A DNA stretch of 55,979 bases from Dethiobacter sp. (GTDB lineage Bacteria > Bacillota > Dethiobacteria > DTU022 > UBA8154). Shown piece after piece: positions 38,817 to 47,599 of the stretch. The position numbers were made by a program, and so were the translations under genes. Positions within the stretch are counted from its first letter, which is position 1. The number at the start of each line of letters is the position of its first letter. The notes under the pieces were generated by a model, which worked only from the letters and a program-made list of their open reading frames with translations, did no database searches and was not told the DNA's origin. Location of the stretch: positions 1 to 55,979 of the forward strand of contig DYEO01000040.1 of assembly GCA_020725665.1 (NCBI GenBank), in the 5' to 3' direction.

Positions 38817-38899
38817 GGGCGGGTTTCTGTGCCCGCCCGTGTAGGGATGCTGCCCGCAGCCGCCCCTATCCAGGCAGTTGATAAAAGGCAGTTGATGGG
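38813..38899. repeat. GC palindromes and 14-bp repeat after yqeG
   Basis: GTAGGGGCGGGTTTCTGTGC and its CCGCCCG arm span 38813-38841, a variant with GCTGCCCGCAGCCGCCCC follows to 38866, and a 14-base unit AGGCAGTTGATAAA is repeated as AGGCAGTTGATGGG at 38872-38899. The yqeG stop codon lies in the first element. Confidence 0.8.
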
Positions 38900-38920
38900 A
38901 AACGGGGGAAGACTGGTCAA

Positions 38921-39691
38921 ATGGATCCTATTTTGCTTATGCAATTATTTACATACGTTTTTCTTTTTCTTATCGGCCTGGTAATCGGGAGCTTTCTCAA
39001 CGTGGTTATGCACCGTTTCCCCCGGGGCGAATCGCTGATCAGACCCCGCTCATCCTGCGTTCAATGTAAAACAATACTGCGGATTCCCGATCTTTTTCCG
39101 GTAATCAGTTATATTTTACTAAGAGGGCGGTGCCGCTATTGTGGTGTTCCCATCTCCTTGCGTTATCCCCTGGTGGAATTATTGACTGCTGTCATCATCA
39201 TAGTTGCTTACAATTCCTATGGTTTTTCCCCCCAGTTCTTTAAATATTCCGTCTATTTTTATATTCTGCTGGTTATTTCATTTATCGATATGGACAAGGG
39301 TATTATTCCCAACCGTCTGGTGCTGCTGCTGCTGTTTTGGGTTATGGCCTGGCAGCTCCTCCATCCCAATATTTCATTAACAGTGGCTATATTTGGCATG
39401 CTGGCAGGCGGAGGCTTGTTTTATCTTATCGCCGTTTTAAGTAAAGGCGGCATGGGTGGGGGGGATATCAAGCTTATGGCCGTCCTGGGATTGACCTCCG
39501 GCTGGCCCCTTGTGCTTGTTGTTTTTCTGCTCGCCTTCCTTCTGGGGGCTGCCGTCGGGCTTGTCCTGCTGATCGCAGGTAAAAAAACACGCCGCGATCC
39601 CCTGCCCTTCGGCCCATTTCTTGCCCTTGCGTTTTTTATCTCCGAATTGTGGGGTTTACAGATCTGGTACTGGTACATGCAATATATCTAA
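38921..39691 (+). CDS. pilD: Prepilin peptidase (type IV leader peptidase) PilD
   Basis: Membrane aspartyl protease that removes the leader from prepilins and N-methylates the new N-terminal Phe. The N-terminal methylase part has FLIGLVIGSFLNVV and the zinc-binding pairs CVQC and CRYC. Catalytic Asp residues lie in SFIDMDKGIIPN and GMGGGDIKLMA. Length of 256 and about eight helices are typical. It opens the pilus locus and should process the two pilins at the far end. ATG 38921 follows GGGGGAAG at a somewhat long distance. Confidence 0.95.
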   Translation: MDPILLMQLFTYVFLFLIGLVIGSFLNVVMHRFPRGESLIRPRSSCVQCKTILRIPDLFPVISYILLRGRCRYCGVPISLRYPLVELLTAVIIIVAYNSYGFSPQFFKYSVYFYILLVISFIDMDKGIIPNRLVLLLLFWVMAWQLLHPNISLTVAIFGMLAGGGLFYLIAVLSKGGMGGGDIKLMAVLGLTSGWPLVLVVFLLAFLLGAAVGLVLLIAGKKTRRDPLPFGPFLALAFFISELWGLQIWYWYMQYI

Positions 39692-39709
39692 AGAAAAGAG
39701 GGGGAGCTG

Positions 39710-40945
39710 GTGCGCAAAAGGGAAGAGGATGCCGGGAGAAGAAAAGGTACAGGTGCTTCCGGCCCGGGGGTAGCCCAGGAAGACCGCATTATCGAAGTCG
39801 TCAATGAGCTGCTCCAGGAGGGAATTACCCGGAGTGCCAGTGATATTCACCTGGAACCGGTGGAAGAGGGACTGTCCGTACGCCTGCGTATCGATGGTAT
39901 GCTCTATCCGTTGCGCCAATTTCCCCGGGAGATGATGCCTCTGATCATTTCCCGCCTCAAAATTATGGCAGGAATGGATATTGCGGAAAAAAGACTGCCC
40001 CAGGACGGAACCATCTACCTGGATGGAGAGCAACGGGAGATCAATATTCGCGCTTCAACCCTTCCGGTCATATACGGGGAGAAGATAGTGCTGCGCATTC
40101 TTAACCCCGCAGGCCTGATTATGGCTTTGGATGCGTTGGGGTTTAATGACCAAAATAAAAATAGATATATGAATTTCCTGGAACATGCCTGGGGTATGAT
40201 CCTGGTAACCGGGCCCACAGGTTGCGGCAAGACCACAACTTTATATTCCACGCTGCGCTATATCAGCAACCAGCAGATAAATACGATCACAGTGGAGGAC
40301 CCGGTGGAATACCGGCTTGAGAATGTCAACCAGGTGCAGGTAAACACGAAAACGGGGCTTACCTTTGCCCGGGCCCTGCGCACGGTTTTGCGACAGGATC
40401 CCAATGTAATCATGGTGGGGGAAATCCGTGATACGGAAACTGCGGAAATCGCTGCCCGGGCGGCCCTTACCGGGCACCTCGTTTTTTCCACGCTGCACAC
40501 CAGTGATGCTCCCCGGGCCGTAACCCGGTTGCTGGATATGGGAGTGGAACCTTATATGCTCAATTCTTCCCTGGTGGGAGTGGTTTCTCAGCGCTTGATC
40601 CGGTTGAACTGCCGAAATTGCCTGGAAAGGGAAATTCCCGCTCCAGCTGCAATGTCCCTTTACCGGGAATCTTGCGGGGATGGTGAAATACCCGTTTTTT
40701 TCCGGGGGCGGGGATGTGAACATTGCAACCAGACGGGTTTTAAAGGGCGAACGGCTATTCATGAACTCATGCCCATCGATGATAACATACGCGGACTCAT
40801 CCAGGAATCGCGCAGTGGGCAGGAATTACGCAGTTACGCCGTCTCCCGTGGCATGAAAACGCTGCTGCAGGACGGCATGGAGCGTGCAGCCAGGGGTGAG
40901 ACAACCCTACAGGAAGTAATCCGGGAAACTTACTACGCCATTTAA
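39710..40945 (+). CDS. Short GspE/PilB-type assembly ATPase
   Basis: Secretion/pilus extension ATPase of 411 residues that lacks the N-terminal MshEN-type domain seen in the second copy at 51781. The N2 domain has ASDIHLEP, Walker A is GPTGCGKTTT, the Asp and His boxes are TVEDPVEY and GHLVFSTLHTSDAP, and a CxxC zinc pair occurs twice near the C-terminus (CRNC, CEHC). GTG 39710 is the start, behind GAGGGGGAGC. As pilD's neighbour it may power a distinct pseudopilus or serve as an accessory motor; which one is unknown. Confidence 0.9.
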   Translation: MRKREEDAGRRKGTGASGPGVAQEDRIIEVVNELLQEGITRSASDIHLEPVEEGLSVRLRIDGMLYPLRQFPREMMPLIISRLKIMAGMDIAEKRLPQDGTIYLDGEQREINIRASTLPVIYGEKIVLRILNPAGLIMALDALGFNDQNKNRYMNFLEHAWGMILVTGPTGCGKTTTLYSTLRYISNQQINTITVEDPVEYRLENVNQVQVNTKTGLTFARALRTVLRQDPNVIMVGEIRDTETAEIAARAALTGHLVFSTLHTSDAPRAVTRLLDMGVEPYMLNSSLVGVVSQRLIRLNCRNCLEREIPAPAAMSLYRESCGDGEIPVFFRGRGCEHCNQTGFKGRTAIHELMPIDDNIRGLIQESRSGQELRSYAVSRGMKTLLQDGMERAARGETTLQEVIRETYYAI

Positions 40946-40965
40946 AGGACCACCGCGGATCAGGG

Positions 40966-42135
40966 TCAATCCTGGTAGAAAATATCGATGTTTTGCAGAT
41001 CGCCCTGCAGGGAGGAATCAATGGATACCCAGATATCCTTTGCCAGTGAGGCTTCATTCCCGGTAAAGGTGTTTTCCAGTAACTGTGGCGCCGATTTTAA
41101 GGCAATATAGAGGGCTCCACCGCCGCGCCAGCCTCCACTGTTCCGGGAGAAATGGTTTTGACGGAAGAGGGGGGATGAACCGAAAAGGACACCACCCCCG
41201 CCACATTCCCCCGCGCTGTTCCCTTCAAAGCTGTTGCCGGAGATCTCCGGGGCACTGCCACTGATCATAACCCCGCCACCACGGTAGGCTGCTGTATTTT
41301 CACGCATTACGTTTTCCCGGATCAGGGGCAATGCATCCTGTACGTAAATTCCGCCTCCGTCTTCCGCAAAGTTATTGCTAAAGATGTTGCCGTTAATTAC
41401 CGGTTTTGCCCCGGCACAGACGTAGATACCCCCCCCTTCCCAGAGAGCCTTGTTGCCGCTGATGGTGTTGTTGCTGATCACAGGGGAAGAAGCGTTGATA
41501 TAGATGGCCCCGCCCCGTTCAGCCGTACCGGAGGTGATGATATTATTTTTGATCAGGGGTGCACTGCCTGACGCAACAAAGATGATGCCGCCAGTGGCAA
41601 CCACCGGGGGTCGGTTGCTGTAATACCGGCCTGTTTCCCGATCCTGCAGCAATTCCCCAACGGTGATGGTCAACCCCTGTAGCACGGTTTTGGCGCTTTC
41701 GCCGTTTTGAAACCGGACCGTCGGCTCTTTTCCATTACCCTGAATCACGGTGGAGGCCACGATCCTGGGGTCCAAGGGGCGGGTGCTGCGCAGGGTAATT
41801 GACTTGCCCATAAAATCAATATTCTCGTGATATGTGCCTGGCTTTACCAATATTGTATCGCCGGCCCGGGCTGCGGCAATTCCCTCCTGTATGGTGGAAA
41901 AACAGCCGGGTACGGCAATGCGGTTGGTATGGGAAAAAGGATAAAAATGCCATCCTGCAAAAAGGACAAAAACAAAAAGAAGGCCCATGCCTAAAGTTAT
42001 CTGCCAACGGCGCGCCAAAAGGAATAAAGACTTTAGCCTGGCTGCCGGTCCGTCCCGTTCCTCGTTTTGCAGGCAGCGAGGGCAGAAAAAATCAGGGCCC
42101 TCAACCTCACGGCCGCATTTTAAACATGATGGCAT
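40966..42135 (-). CDS. Membrane-anchored right-handed beta-helix protein with zinc ribbon
   Basis: A 389-residue protein with a cytoplasmic N-terminal zinc ribbon (CLKC and CPRC within the first 22 residues), a membrane helix at about 46-65, and an external right-handed beta-helix. The external part starts with a DUF1565-like segment (GCFSTIQEGIAAARAGDTI, VKPGTYHENI) and then has about seven turns marked by PxIxxNxIxxN and GGGIYV motifs. Such folds bind or cut polysaccharide or act as adhesins; I see no catalytic motif. ATG 42135 lies 2 bases past the upstream RCC1 gene stop, so the two form an operon opposed to the pil genes. Confidence 0.8.
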   Translation of the reverse strand: MPSCLKCGREVEGPDFFCPRCLQNEERDGPAARLKSLFLLARRWQITLGMGLLFVFVLFAGWHFYPFSHTNRIAVPGCFSTIQEGIAAARAGDTILVKPGTYHENIDFMGKSITLRSTRPLDPRIVASTVIQGNGKEPTVRFQNGESAKTVLQGLTITVGELLQDRETGRYYSNRPPVVATGGIIFVASGSAPLIKNNIITSGTAERGGAIYINASSPVISNNTISGNKALWEGGGIYVCAGAKPVINGNIFSNNFAEDGGGIYVQDALPLIRENVMRENTAAYRGGGVMISGSAPEISGNSFEGNSAGECGGGGVLFGSSPLFRQNHFSRNSGGWRGGGALYIALKSAPQLLENTFTGNEASLAKDIWVSIDSSLQGDLQNIDIFYQD

Positions 42136-42137
42136 GA

Positions 42138-43787
42138 CTACATATTTTCCTTCTTTCCCGTATAATTAATATGGATGCTATTACTGTCAGCCTGCCAGCG
42201 CACTTCCGCCCCGATCAGGTTTGCCATGGCACGCAAGGGGACGAAGATCCGGCCCTCAACCAGGCGGGGAGGGGGATCAAGAATAGCACTTTGTTTGTTG
42301 AAGCGGACCTCTTTTCTGCCGGCGGTCAGCCGCAGCGTTTGCGTATTGTCAACGATCAACAGTGCTTCCCCCCTATACCGGTCCCAGCCGATACCTGCAT
42401 CCAGGGCCGTCGTCAGGAAGCGCAGGGGCACCATAAGCCGGCCTGCTTCCATGAAGTGCTTTTCCAGGGTAAAAGGCAGATCATTTACCCACACCGTGGC
42501 GGGCGGCAAGGACGGTGCCATGGCCGGGGCGGGTGAAAGGGGCAAGACCGGCGAAGTAGGTGTAACGGGTGGTAGCGTATTCTCGATCCTGAAGGGAGAA
42601 CCGTAGACATTGAGCAGGACCCGGACGGGGCGGTTTCTCTGTTCTGTTGAACCGTCTCCGAGATAGCCGGCCCAGTTGCTGCCCCAACCCCAGATGGTTC
42701 CGTTATCCGCCAGGGCGATGCTGTGATCCTGCCCTGCAGCAATAAAATTGATGCCCTGAAGTTCATTCAACTGGACGGGTATGGGACGCTGGAGTGTTGT
42801 CCCGTCACCGATCTGGCTGTAGCTGTTATCACCCCAAGCCCAGACCGTTCCCCCGGCAGTCAACGCCATGCCATGCTGCTCTCCGGCCGCAACGGCAATG
42901 GCGTCCTTAACGTGCAACACCTGTACCGGCTGCAGGCGATTGATACGGGTTCCGTCCCCCAGTTGGCCGGCATTGTTATTTCCCCAGGCCCAGACCGTGC
43001 CGTCCGCTTTCACGGCAACCATGTGTTCTTTCCCCATGGCAATGCTTTTAACATTTGTGAATTCCTGTATGCGTACGGGCCATGTCCGGGTGCCGCCGCT
43101 GCGCCCATCCCCCAGGTGACCGTACCAATTTGCCCCCCAGGTCCGGATTGTGCCGTCGGCCATCAGCGCGGCGGAACTAAAACCGTTCGCGCAGACGGCC
43201 TGTGCCGTATTGAGAAAAGTGACCTGGCGCGGTGCTTCCCGGTTTTCCATTGTTCCATCACCGATCTGACCGTAGCTGTTGTTTCCCCAGGCCTGCACCG
43301 TGCCGTCGGCCCGCAGGGCAAGAGAATGGTAAGCTCCTGCAGTAATGGCGGTGGCCTGAGTGAGGTATTTTACAGCCTCCGGTTTGGCCCGGAAAAAGGT
43401 GCCGGGTTCTTCCCGATCCCTGACCAGTCCGAGTTGGCCGTAGCTGTTATCGCCCCAGGCCCAGACCGTGCCGTCGGAACGCAGGGCCAGGGTATGATAA
43501 TCACCGGCCGCGACAGCAATAACCTCATCCAGTTCTTTTACTTGAACAGGCCTGGTGCGGCCTTGCAAAGTCCCGTCCCCCAGTTGGCCGTAACTGTTGT
43601 CCCCCCAGGTCCAGACCGTGCCGTCGGCAAGCAGGACGGCAGTATGCTCCTTACCGGCAGCGAGGGCGGGCGTAACATCCCCGCCGGCTGCTTGAACGGA
43701 ATTAAGGTGAGGGAAAAATGTAAACAAAAGGAAAAAAATAAGCACGGCCACTAAAAGTCGAAATATTTGCCCATGCGCAGCGTGCAT
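42138..43787 (-). CDS. Exported RCC1-repeat propeller with copper-amine-oxidase-like stalk domain
   Basis: A secreted protein of about 549 residues. A signal peptide (residues 9-34, ending VQAAGG) precedes seven RCC1 repeats, each with an AAGxxHxxAL strand, DGTVWAWG and GQLGDG, enough for a complete seven-bladed propeller. A Pro-rich linker leads to a C-terminal copper amine oxidase N-terminal-like domain (about residues 435-545; MVPLRFLTTAL and FVPLRAMANLIGA), common in Firmicutes surface proteins. ATG 43787 sits behind a GGGGGG site. The sequence does not name a ligand; a cell-surface or extracellular binding role is inferred. Confidence 0.85.
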   Translation of the reverse strand: MHAAHGQIFRLLVAVLIFFLLFTFFPHLNSVQAAGGDVTPALAAGKEHTAVLLADGTVWTWGDNSYGQLGDGTLQGRTRPVQVKELDEVIAVAAGDYHTLALRSDGTVWAWGDNSYGQLGLVRDREEPGTFFRAKPEAVKYLTQATAITAGAYHSLALRADGTVQAWGNNSYGQIGDGTMENREAPRQVTFLNTAQAVCANGFSSAALMADGTIRTWGANWYGHLGDGRSGGTRTWPVRIQEFTNVKSIAMGKEHMVAVKADGTVWAWGNNNAGQLGDGTRINRLQPVQVLHVKDAIAVAAGEQHGMALTAGGTVWAWGDNSYSQIGDGTTLQRPIPVQLNELQGINFIAAGQDHSIALADNGTIWGWGSNWAGYLGDGSTEQRNRPVRVLLNVYGSPFRIENTLPPVTPTSPVLPLSPAPAMAPSLPPATVWVNDLPFTLEKHFMEAGRLMVPLRFLTTALDAGIGWDRYRGEALLIVDNTQTLRLTAGRKEVRFNKQSAILDPPPRLVEGRIFVPLRAMANLIGAEVRWQADSNSIHINYTGKKENM

Positions 43788-43790
43788 CAA

Positions 43791-44094
43791 ATACCCCCCA
43801 ATCTTAAAAACAAATAGCTTGCGCCGGTTTATGTTATTGCATGTTTTTTTATTCCCTGTTTTTCCATGAATTCCTGCCTTTTATAAAAATGGGCATGACA
43901 ATTTAGACTTTTTAGTACTGTGCATTTGACAAAAAGCAAAATATGTCTTGGAAATTCCGGTTGTTATGTAAAAAAATATTTTATTAGAAGGAAATAGGAA
44001 AACAGCATAGAAATATAAAAAAATGTCGTTTTATAGTATCAATTTGTATAGAGGTTACTGAATTCATAACTAGTTTATATTCTGGAGGGCTTTT
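43791..44094. other. AT-rich divergent intergenic region before the pil operon
   Basis: About 300 AT-rich bases separate the minus-strand RCC1 gene from the main pilus operon. TTGACA occurs at 43926-43931 but has no -10 box at proper distance, and TATAGT at 44032-44037 has no -35. I see no RNA gene, no recognisable c-di-GMP riboswitch and no convincing sigma-A promoter. Control by another sigma factor is possible. The pilP ribosome binding site TGGAGGG is at the right end. Confidence 0.6.
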
Positions 44095-44598
44095 GTGGAA
44101 GGAAAGAAAGTTTTTTTGGAAAAAGCAACATCGCTGCGTGAAATTATTGCTAAAAAAAAGGGCCTTGTGGTCCTTTTGAGTATCCTCATAATTCTGTTGT
44201 CGGCAGCGTTGATTATTAATGCAACAAAAAGCGTCAGAACCGTTTCACCAGCACCAGCACCCCAGTCTGCCAAAACAAGCGATCCTGCCGCCAGGACCAA
44301 TGATCCGGCACATGCTGCCGCAGAAGATGAAAAGGCCGATGTGTTGCCTCAGACGGAACGAATGGACGAAGCGTCCGGCCTCCATCCCCCCGATCCTTTT
44401 GTAACTCCCCCGCTGCTGATGGGTGTGTTTTTAGGCGGTGGAGGAGAAGACCTCGCCATTATCGAAGTGGGGGGAAACGCTTATATCGTTGCTGTAGGGG
44501 ATATGGTGGCAGGGCTGTGGCATGTCATGGAGATCTCCAGGCACAAGGTAATACTGGAACTGGGAAACCACGAAACAGTTCTGTATTTGGGGATGTGA
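44095..44598 (+). CDS. PilP/GspC-like pilus assembly protein
   Basis: A 167-residue protein with a membrane helix at about residues 24-43, a Pro/Ala-rich spacer and a small C-terminal beta domain. The C-terminal part starts DPFVTPPLLMGVF and includes AIIEVGGNAYIVAVGD and a final beta hairpin, the pattern of the HR/PilP domain that binds secretin N-domains. Gram-negative PilP is a lipoprotein; here the anchor is a helix. GTG 44095 follows TGGAGGG. The next gene is the secretin-like protein, which agrees with the PilP-PilQ pairing. Confidence 0.7.
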   Translation: MEGKKVFLEKATSLREIIAKKKGLVVLLSILIILLSAALIINATKSVRTVSPAPAPQSAKTSDPAARTNDPAHAAAEDEKADVLPQTERMDEASGLHPPDPFVTPPLLMGVFLGGGGEDLAIIEVGGNAYIVAVGDMVAGLWHVMEISRHKVILELGNHETVLYLGM

Positions 44599-44615
44599 GC
44601 CTGATAAGGAAAAAC

Positions 44616-46382
44616 ATGGGAAACAGATGTATTTCAATATTCCTGAAAACAGTGCCGGCCCTGGGCCTGATCCTGACGCTGGCTTTATGGTCTGTTTTAC
44701 CCTGTATTGTGATGGCAACAGGGAACGACACTGCAACGCAGCTTCAACGCAACGGCGAACCTTTGCCCGCCTTCTATATTGTACAGTGGGAAGATACGAT
44801 CTACAGTATTTCCAAAAAATTTGGTATTGCCCAGGCTGAACTCATCCGGCTTAATGATGTTGAAAACAACATGATTTATGCGGGACAAAAGCTGCTGCTC
44901 CGGGATAATCATACGGAAAGAAGTACTGTTGCAGAAAGCGCTGCATATAATGAACCGGGCAGGGAGGAGCCTCTCCCTGATACCGTTTATGAAACGGTGA
45001 CGAACAACCTGCATAGCGGCACAGTTGAAATTCAGGAAACTGCTGTGCTTGCTGAGATGTACTCCGTTTCCGTCCCGGATGCTCCATTTGTACTTGATGT
45101 ACGCGCGGCCGACCTGCGCGATGTCCTTACCGCCCTGGCCATCAGGTTAAAGAAGACGATTATCCTGCTGGACGATCCCGTAAGAGTCACCTTTAACCTG
45201 GAGGGGACCACCCCCCTGGTGGCGATGCAGCTGCTCCTGCAGAAACTTGGTTATGATTACGTGGAGGAAGATGATTTTATCCTGGTAGGCCGTCCCGATC
45301 GCTTGCGCATAGACTTTTATGATCATATGCTTCTGTCCCGCTTCAACCTGCAATATATCAGCGCGTCCAACCTCACGGCCCTGATCCGCCAGTTGGGTTT
45401 ACCGCTGCAGGTCCTTTCTCTGGAGTTGAATCCACGCACACTTTGGGCCCAGGGCACTCCCCGGGAGCTGGGACGTGTACGGGAAATCATCGCCGCCCTG
45501 GACCGCCCGGAGAATGCGGACCCGGAGACCACAAACCCGCTCACGCGCTTCAATATGCAATACCTGAATGCAGAAACAATAATACCCCTGATCGAACAGT
45601 TGGCCATTCCCGTCCAGCTCATCACCCTGCCGGCCAACCCCCAGGCTCTCTGGGCCCAGGGTACACCGGTGGCCCTGGAGCGGGTAAAAGAACTGATCAC
45701 GGCCCTGGATCGCCCGGAAAACGCCGGGCTCGAAACCAAACTGGCCATGGCCCGTTTCCAACTGCACTATATTCCCGTTTCCAGAATGAAAATCATCCTT
45801 CAGGGTGCCGGCATCGCCGCACAGAACATCATCCCAGATGAAACAGCCCAGCTCATTTGGGTTTACGGTTCTCCCCAAAACCTGGAAGTGGCGCAGGAGC
45901 TTATTGCCGGCGTGGATCTCCCGGAAAACGCGGAGATAGCGCCCCATGTTTTTTTCTATCAACTGAAAAATATCAGCGCGGCTGATGCCGCCGCCAGGCT
46001 GGAGACTATGGACGTATTTAACGGAGTTAAAACCATGACCTTCAGCTATCCCGAGATCAGCCAGGAACTGCTGGTGATCTGTCCCCCTCATCTCCGGGAG
46101 CAGGTCTACGGTGCCCTCGGCCGGCTCGACGAGGCACGCCGGCGCATCCGTATGCCCGTGGATTCGGCTCAAGGGGAAAACGCCCGCAACAGGCTCGCGG
46201 CGCGGCGTGAACTGCTGGCGCAGCTTACGGGTGTATCCATCAGCAGGATGCATATATCGGGCAATCTTTCCGGGGACAGCAGCAATCCCTATTACGTGCT
46301 CTGGGTGGAGGAGACCCCGGACAAGATCCAGCTGGTGCGGGATATGATTGAATTTATCGATAATCCCAAATCAGGCCGTTAA
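44616..46382 (+). CDS. LysM and secretin N-domain protein without the secretin pore domain
   Basis: An exported protein of 588 residues. A signal peptide or anchor (about 9-31) is followed by a LysM domain (FYIVQWEDTIYSISKKFG to KLLL, about 50-95), an STN/N0-like domain (FVLDVRAADLRDVLTALA, about 148-215), and then about five degenerate repeats of 60-70 residues like secretin N1 domains, with RFNLQYISA, RFNMQYLNA and RFQLHYIPV openings and ALDRPENA endings. The C-terminal beta-barrel domain and its GDIPxxGxLF-type motif are absent, and the chain ends shortly after the last repeat. LysM would bind peptidoglycan. ATG 44616 lies behind ATAAGGA. It takes the PilQ position between pilP-like and pilT. 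Confidence 0.8.
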   Translation: MGNRCISIFLKTVPALGLILTLALWSVLPCIVMATGNDTATQLQRNGEPLPAFYIVQWEDTIYSISKKFGIAQAELIRLNDVENNMIYAGQKLLLRDNHTERSTVAESAAYNEPGREEPLPDTVYETVTNNLHSGTVEIQETAVLAEMYSVSVPDAPFVLDVRAADLRDVLTALAIRLKKTIILLDDPVRVTFNLEGTTPLVAMQLLLQKLGYDYVEEDDFILVGRPDRLRIDFYDHMLLSRFNLQYISASNLTALIRQLGLPLQVLSLELNPRTLWAQGTPRELGRVREIIAALDRPENADPETTNPLTRFNMQYLNAETIIPLIEQLAIPVQLITLPANPQALWAQGTPVALERVKELITALDRPENAGLETKLAMARFQLHYIPVSRMKIILQGAGIAAQNIIPDETAQLIWVYGSPQNLEVAQELIAGVDLPENAEIAPHVFFYQLKNISAADAAARLETMDVFNGVKTMTFSYPEISQELLVICPPHLREQVYGALGRLDEARRRIRMPVDSAQGENARNRLAARRELLAQLTGVSISRMHISGNLSGDSSNPYYVLWVEETPDKIQLVRDMIEFIDNPKSGR

Positions 46383-46413
46383 GATTAAATGATTGCAGAA
46401 AGGAGCAAAAGTT

Positions 46414-47556
46414 ATGCCGGCTGACCGAAGAATGGGGAATGAACAGCAGAGCAGCTTCCCTGCCACGGCAGACCAACTCCTGCGGGCCACCGTGGAGCGG
46501 GGCGGCTCGGATATGCACCTTACCGTGGGGGTGCCACCCCAGGCCCGCATTCACGGCGATCTGATAGCTTTTGATTATCCTCCCCTCTATCCCAAAGACG
46601 TGGAGGCCCTTATCTATTCCATCCTGGACGAACAGCAGGTGAAAAGACTCCAGGAAAAATGGGAACTTGATTTTTCCTACTCTGTTCCCGGTGTGGCCCG
46701 TTTTCGCGGCAATATCATGTTCCAGCGCAACAGCATGTCCGCCGTTTTTCGCGTTGTCCCCTTTGATATTCCCGATTTCGACAAACTGGGGATGCCGCCT
46801 GCTGTTAGACAAATCTGTGACCTGACACGCGGCCTGGTCCTGGTAACGGGGCCTACGGGGAGCGGTAAATCCACCACCCTGGCTGCCGTCCTCAACATCA
46901 TCAACCGGGAACGCTGCGAAAACATCGTAACGGTGGAGGACCCCATCGAATTTCTGCACAAGCATATGAAATCCACAATCCGGCAACGGGAGGTGGGTAT
47001 TGACACCCACTCCTTCGCCGACGCCCTGCGCCACGTCCTGCGCCAGGACCCGGACGTAATCCTCATCGGTGAAATGCGCGACCTGGATAGTATCAGTATT
47101 GCCCTTACCGCTGCAGAGACGGGCCATCTCGTATTCTCCACACTGCACACCCAGACCGCCCCCCTCACGGTGAGCCGTATCGTGGATGTCTTCCAGGACC
47201 ACCGCCGCGAGCAGGTAAGGCAGCAACTTGCCAATTCCTTACGGGCCGTGGTCTGCCAGCAACTTCTGCCCACTGCTGACGGCAAAGGGAGGGTAGCCGC
47301 CGTGGAATTCATGGTGGATACGCCGGCGGTACGCAATATGATCCGGGAAGGCAAGGATCACCAGCTTTACAGCGCTATCCAGACCGGCCAGGCCCAGGGT
47401 ATGCAGACCCTGGACCGGGCTCTCCACGATCTTTTCCGGGCCGGCAAAATAACCAGGGAGACCGCCCTCGAATATTGCGTGGATAAGGCCGAATTGGAGC
47501 GGCTGCTGGGCGGCGGGCCGGGCCCGGCAACGCGCAGCGGTGGTTGGCGGGGCTAA
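46414..47556 (+). CDS. pilT: Type IV pilus retraction ATPase PilT
   Basis: Hexameric motor that depolymerises the pilus. It has the N-terminal SDMHLTVG, Walker A GPTGSGKSTT, Asp box VEDPIEF, Walker B DVILIGEMRD, His box TGHLVFSTLHTQTA and the retraction-specific VRNMIREGK segment near the C-terminus (AIRNLIRE motif). That motif separates it from PilB. ATG 46414 is 8 bases after AAAGGAG. Length of about 380 is slightly long owing to a Gly-rich tail. Its presence predicts twitching or other retractile behaviour. Confidence 0.96.
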   Translation: MPADRRMGNEQQSSFPATADQLLRATVERGGSDMHLTVGVPPQARIHGDLIAFDYPPLYPKDVEALIYSILDEQQVKRLQEKWELDFSYSVPGVARFRGNIMFQRNSMSAVFRVVPFDIPDFDKLGMPPAVRQICDLTRGLVLVTGPTGSGKSTTLAAVLNIINRERCENIVTVEDPIEFLHKHMKSTIRQREVGIDTHSFADALRHVLRQDPDVILIGEMRDLDSISIALTAAETGHLVFSTLHTQTAPLTVSRIVDVFQDHRREQVRQQLANSLRAVVCQQLLPTADGKGRVAAVEFMVDTPAVRNMIREGKDHQLYSAIQTGQAQGMQTLDRALHDLFRAGKITRETALEYCVDKAELERLLGGGPGPATRSGGWRG

Positions 47557-47599
47557 GATCATCATGAATCAGGGGAATACCGGGTGGTGATGCATTAAA

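Noticed and set aside
42723..43754. Long plus-strand open frame of 343 codons opposite the RCC1 gene
   Set aside because: Its repeats mirror the RCC1 repeats on the other strand; the minus frame has a signal peptide, seven good blades and a stalk domain.
43791..44094. c-di-GMP riboswitch before the pil operon
   Set aside because: No conserved core or tetraloop-receptor pattern could be found in this AT-rich stretch.
45399..46253. Minus-strand open frame of 284 codons opposite the secretin-like gene
   Set aside because: Shadow of a repeat-rich coding region; no domain seen.
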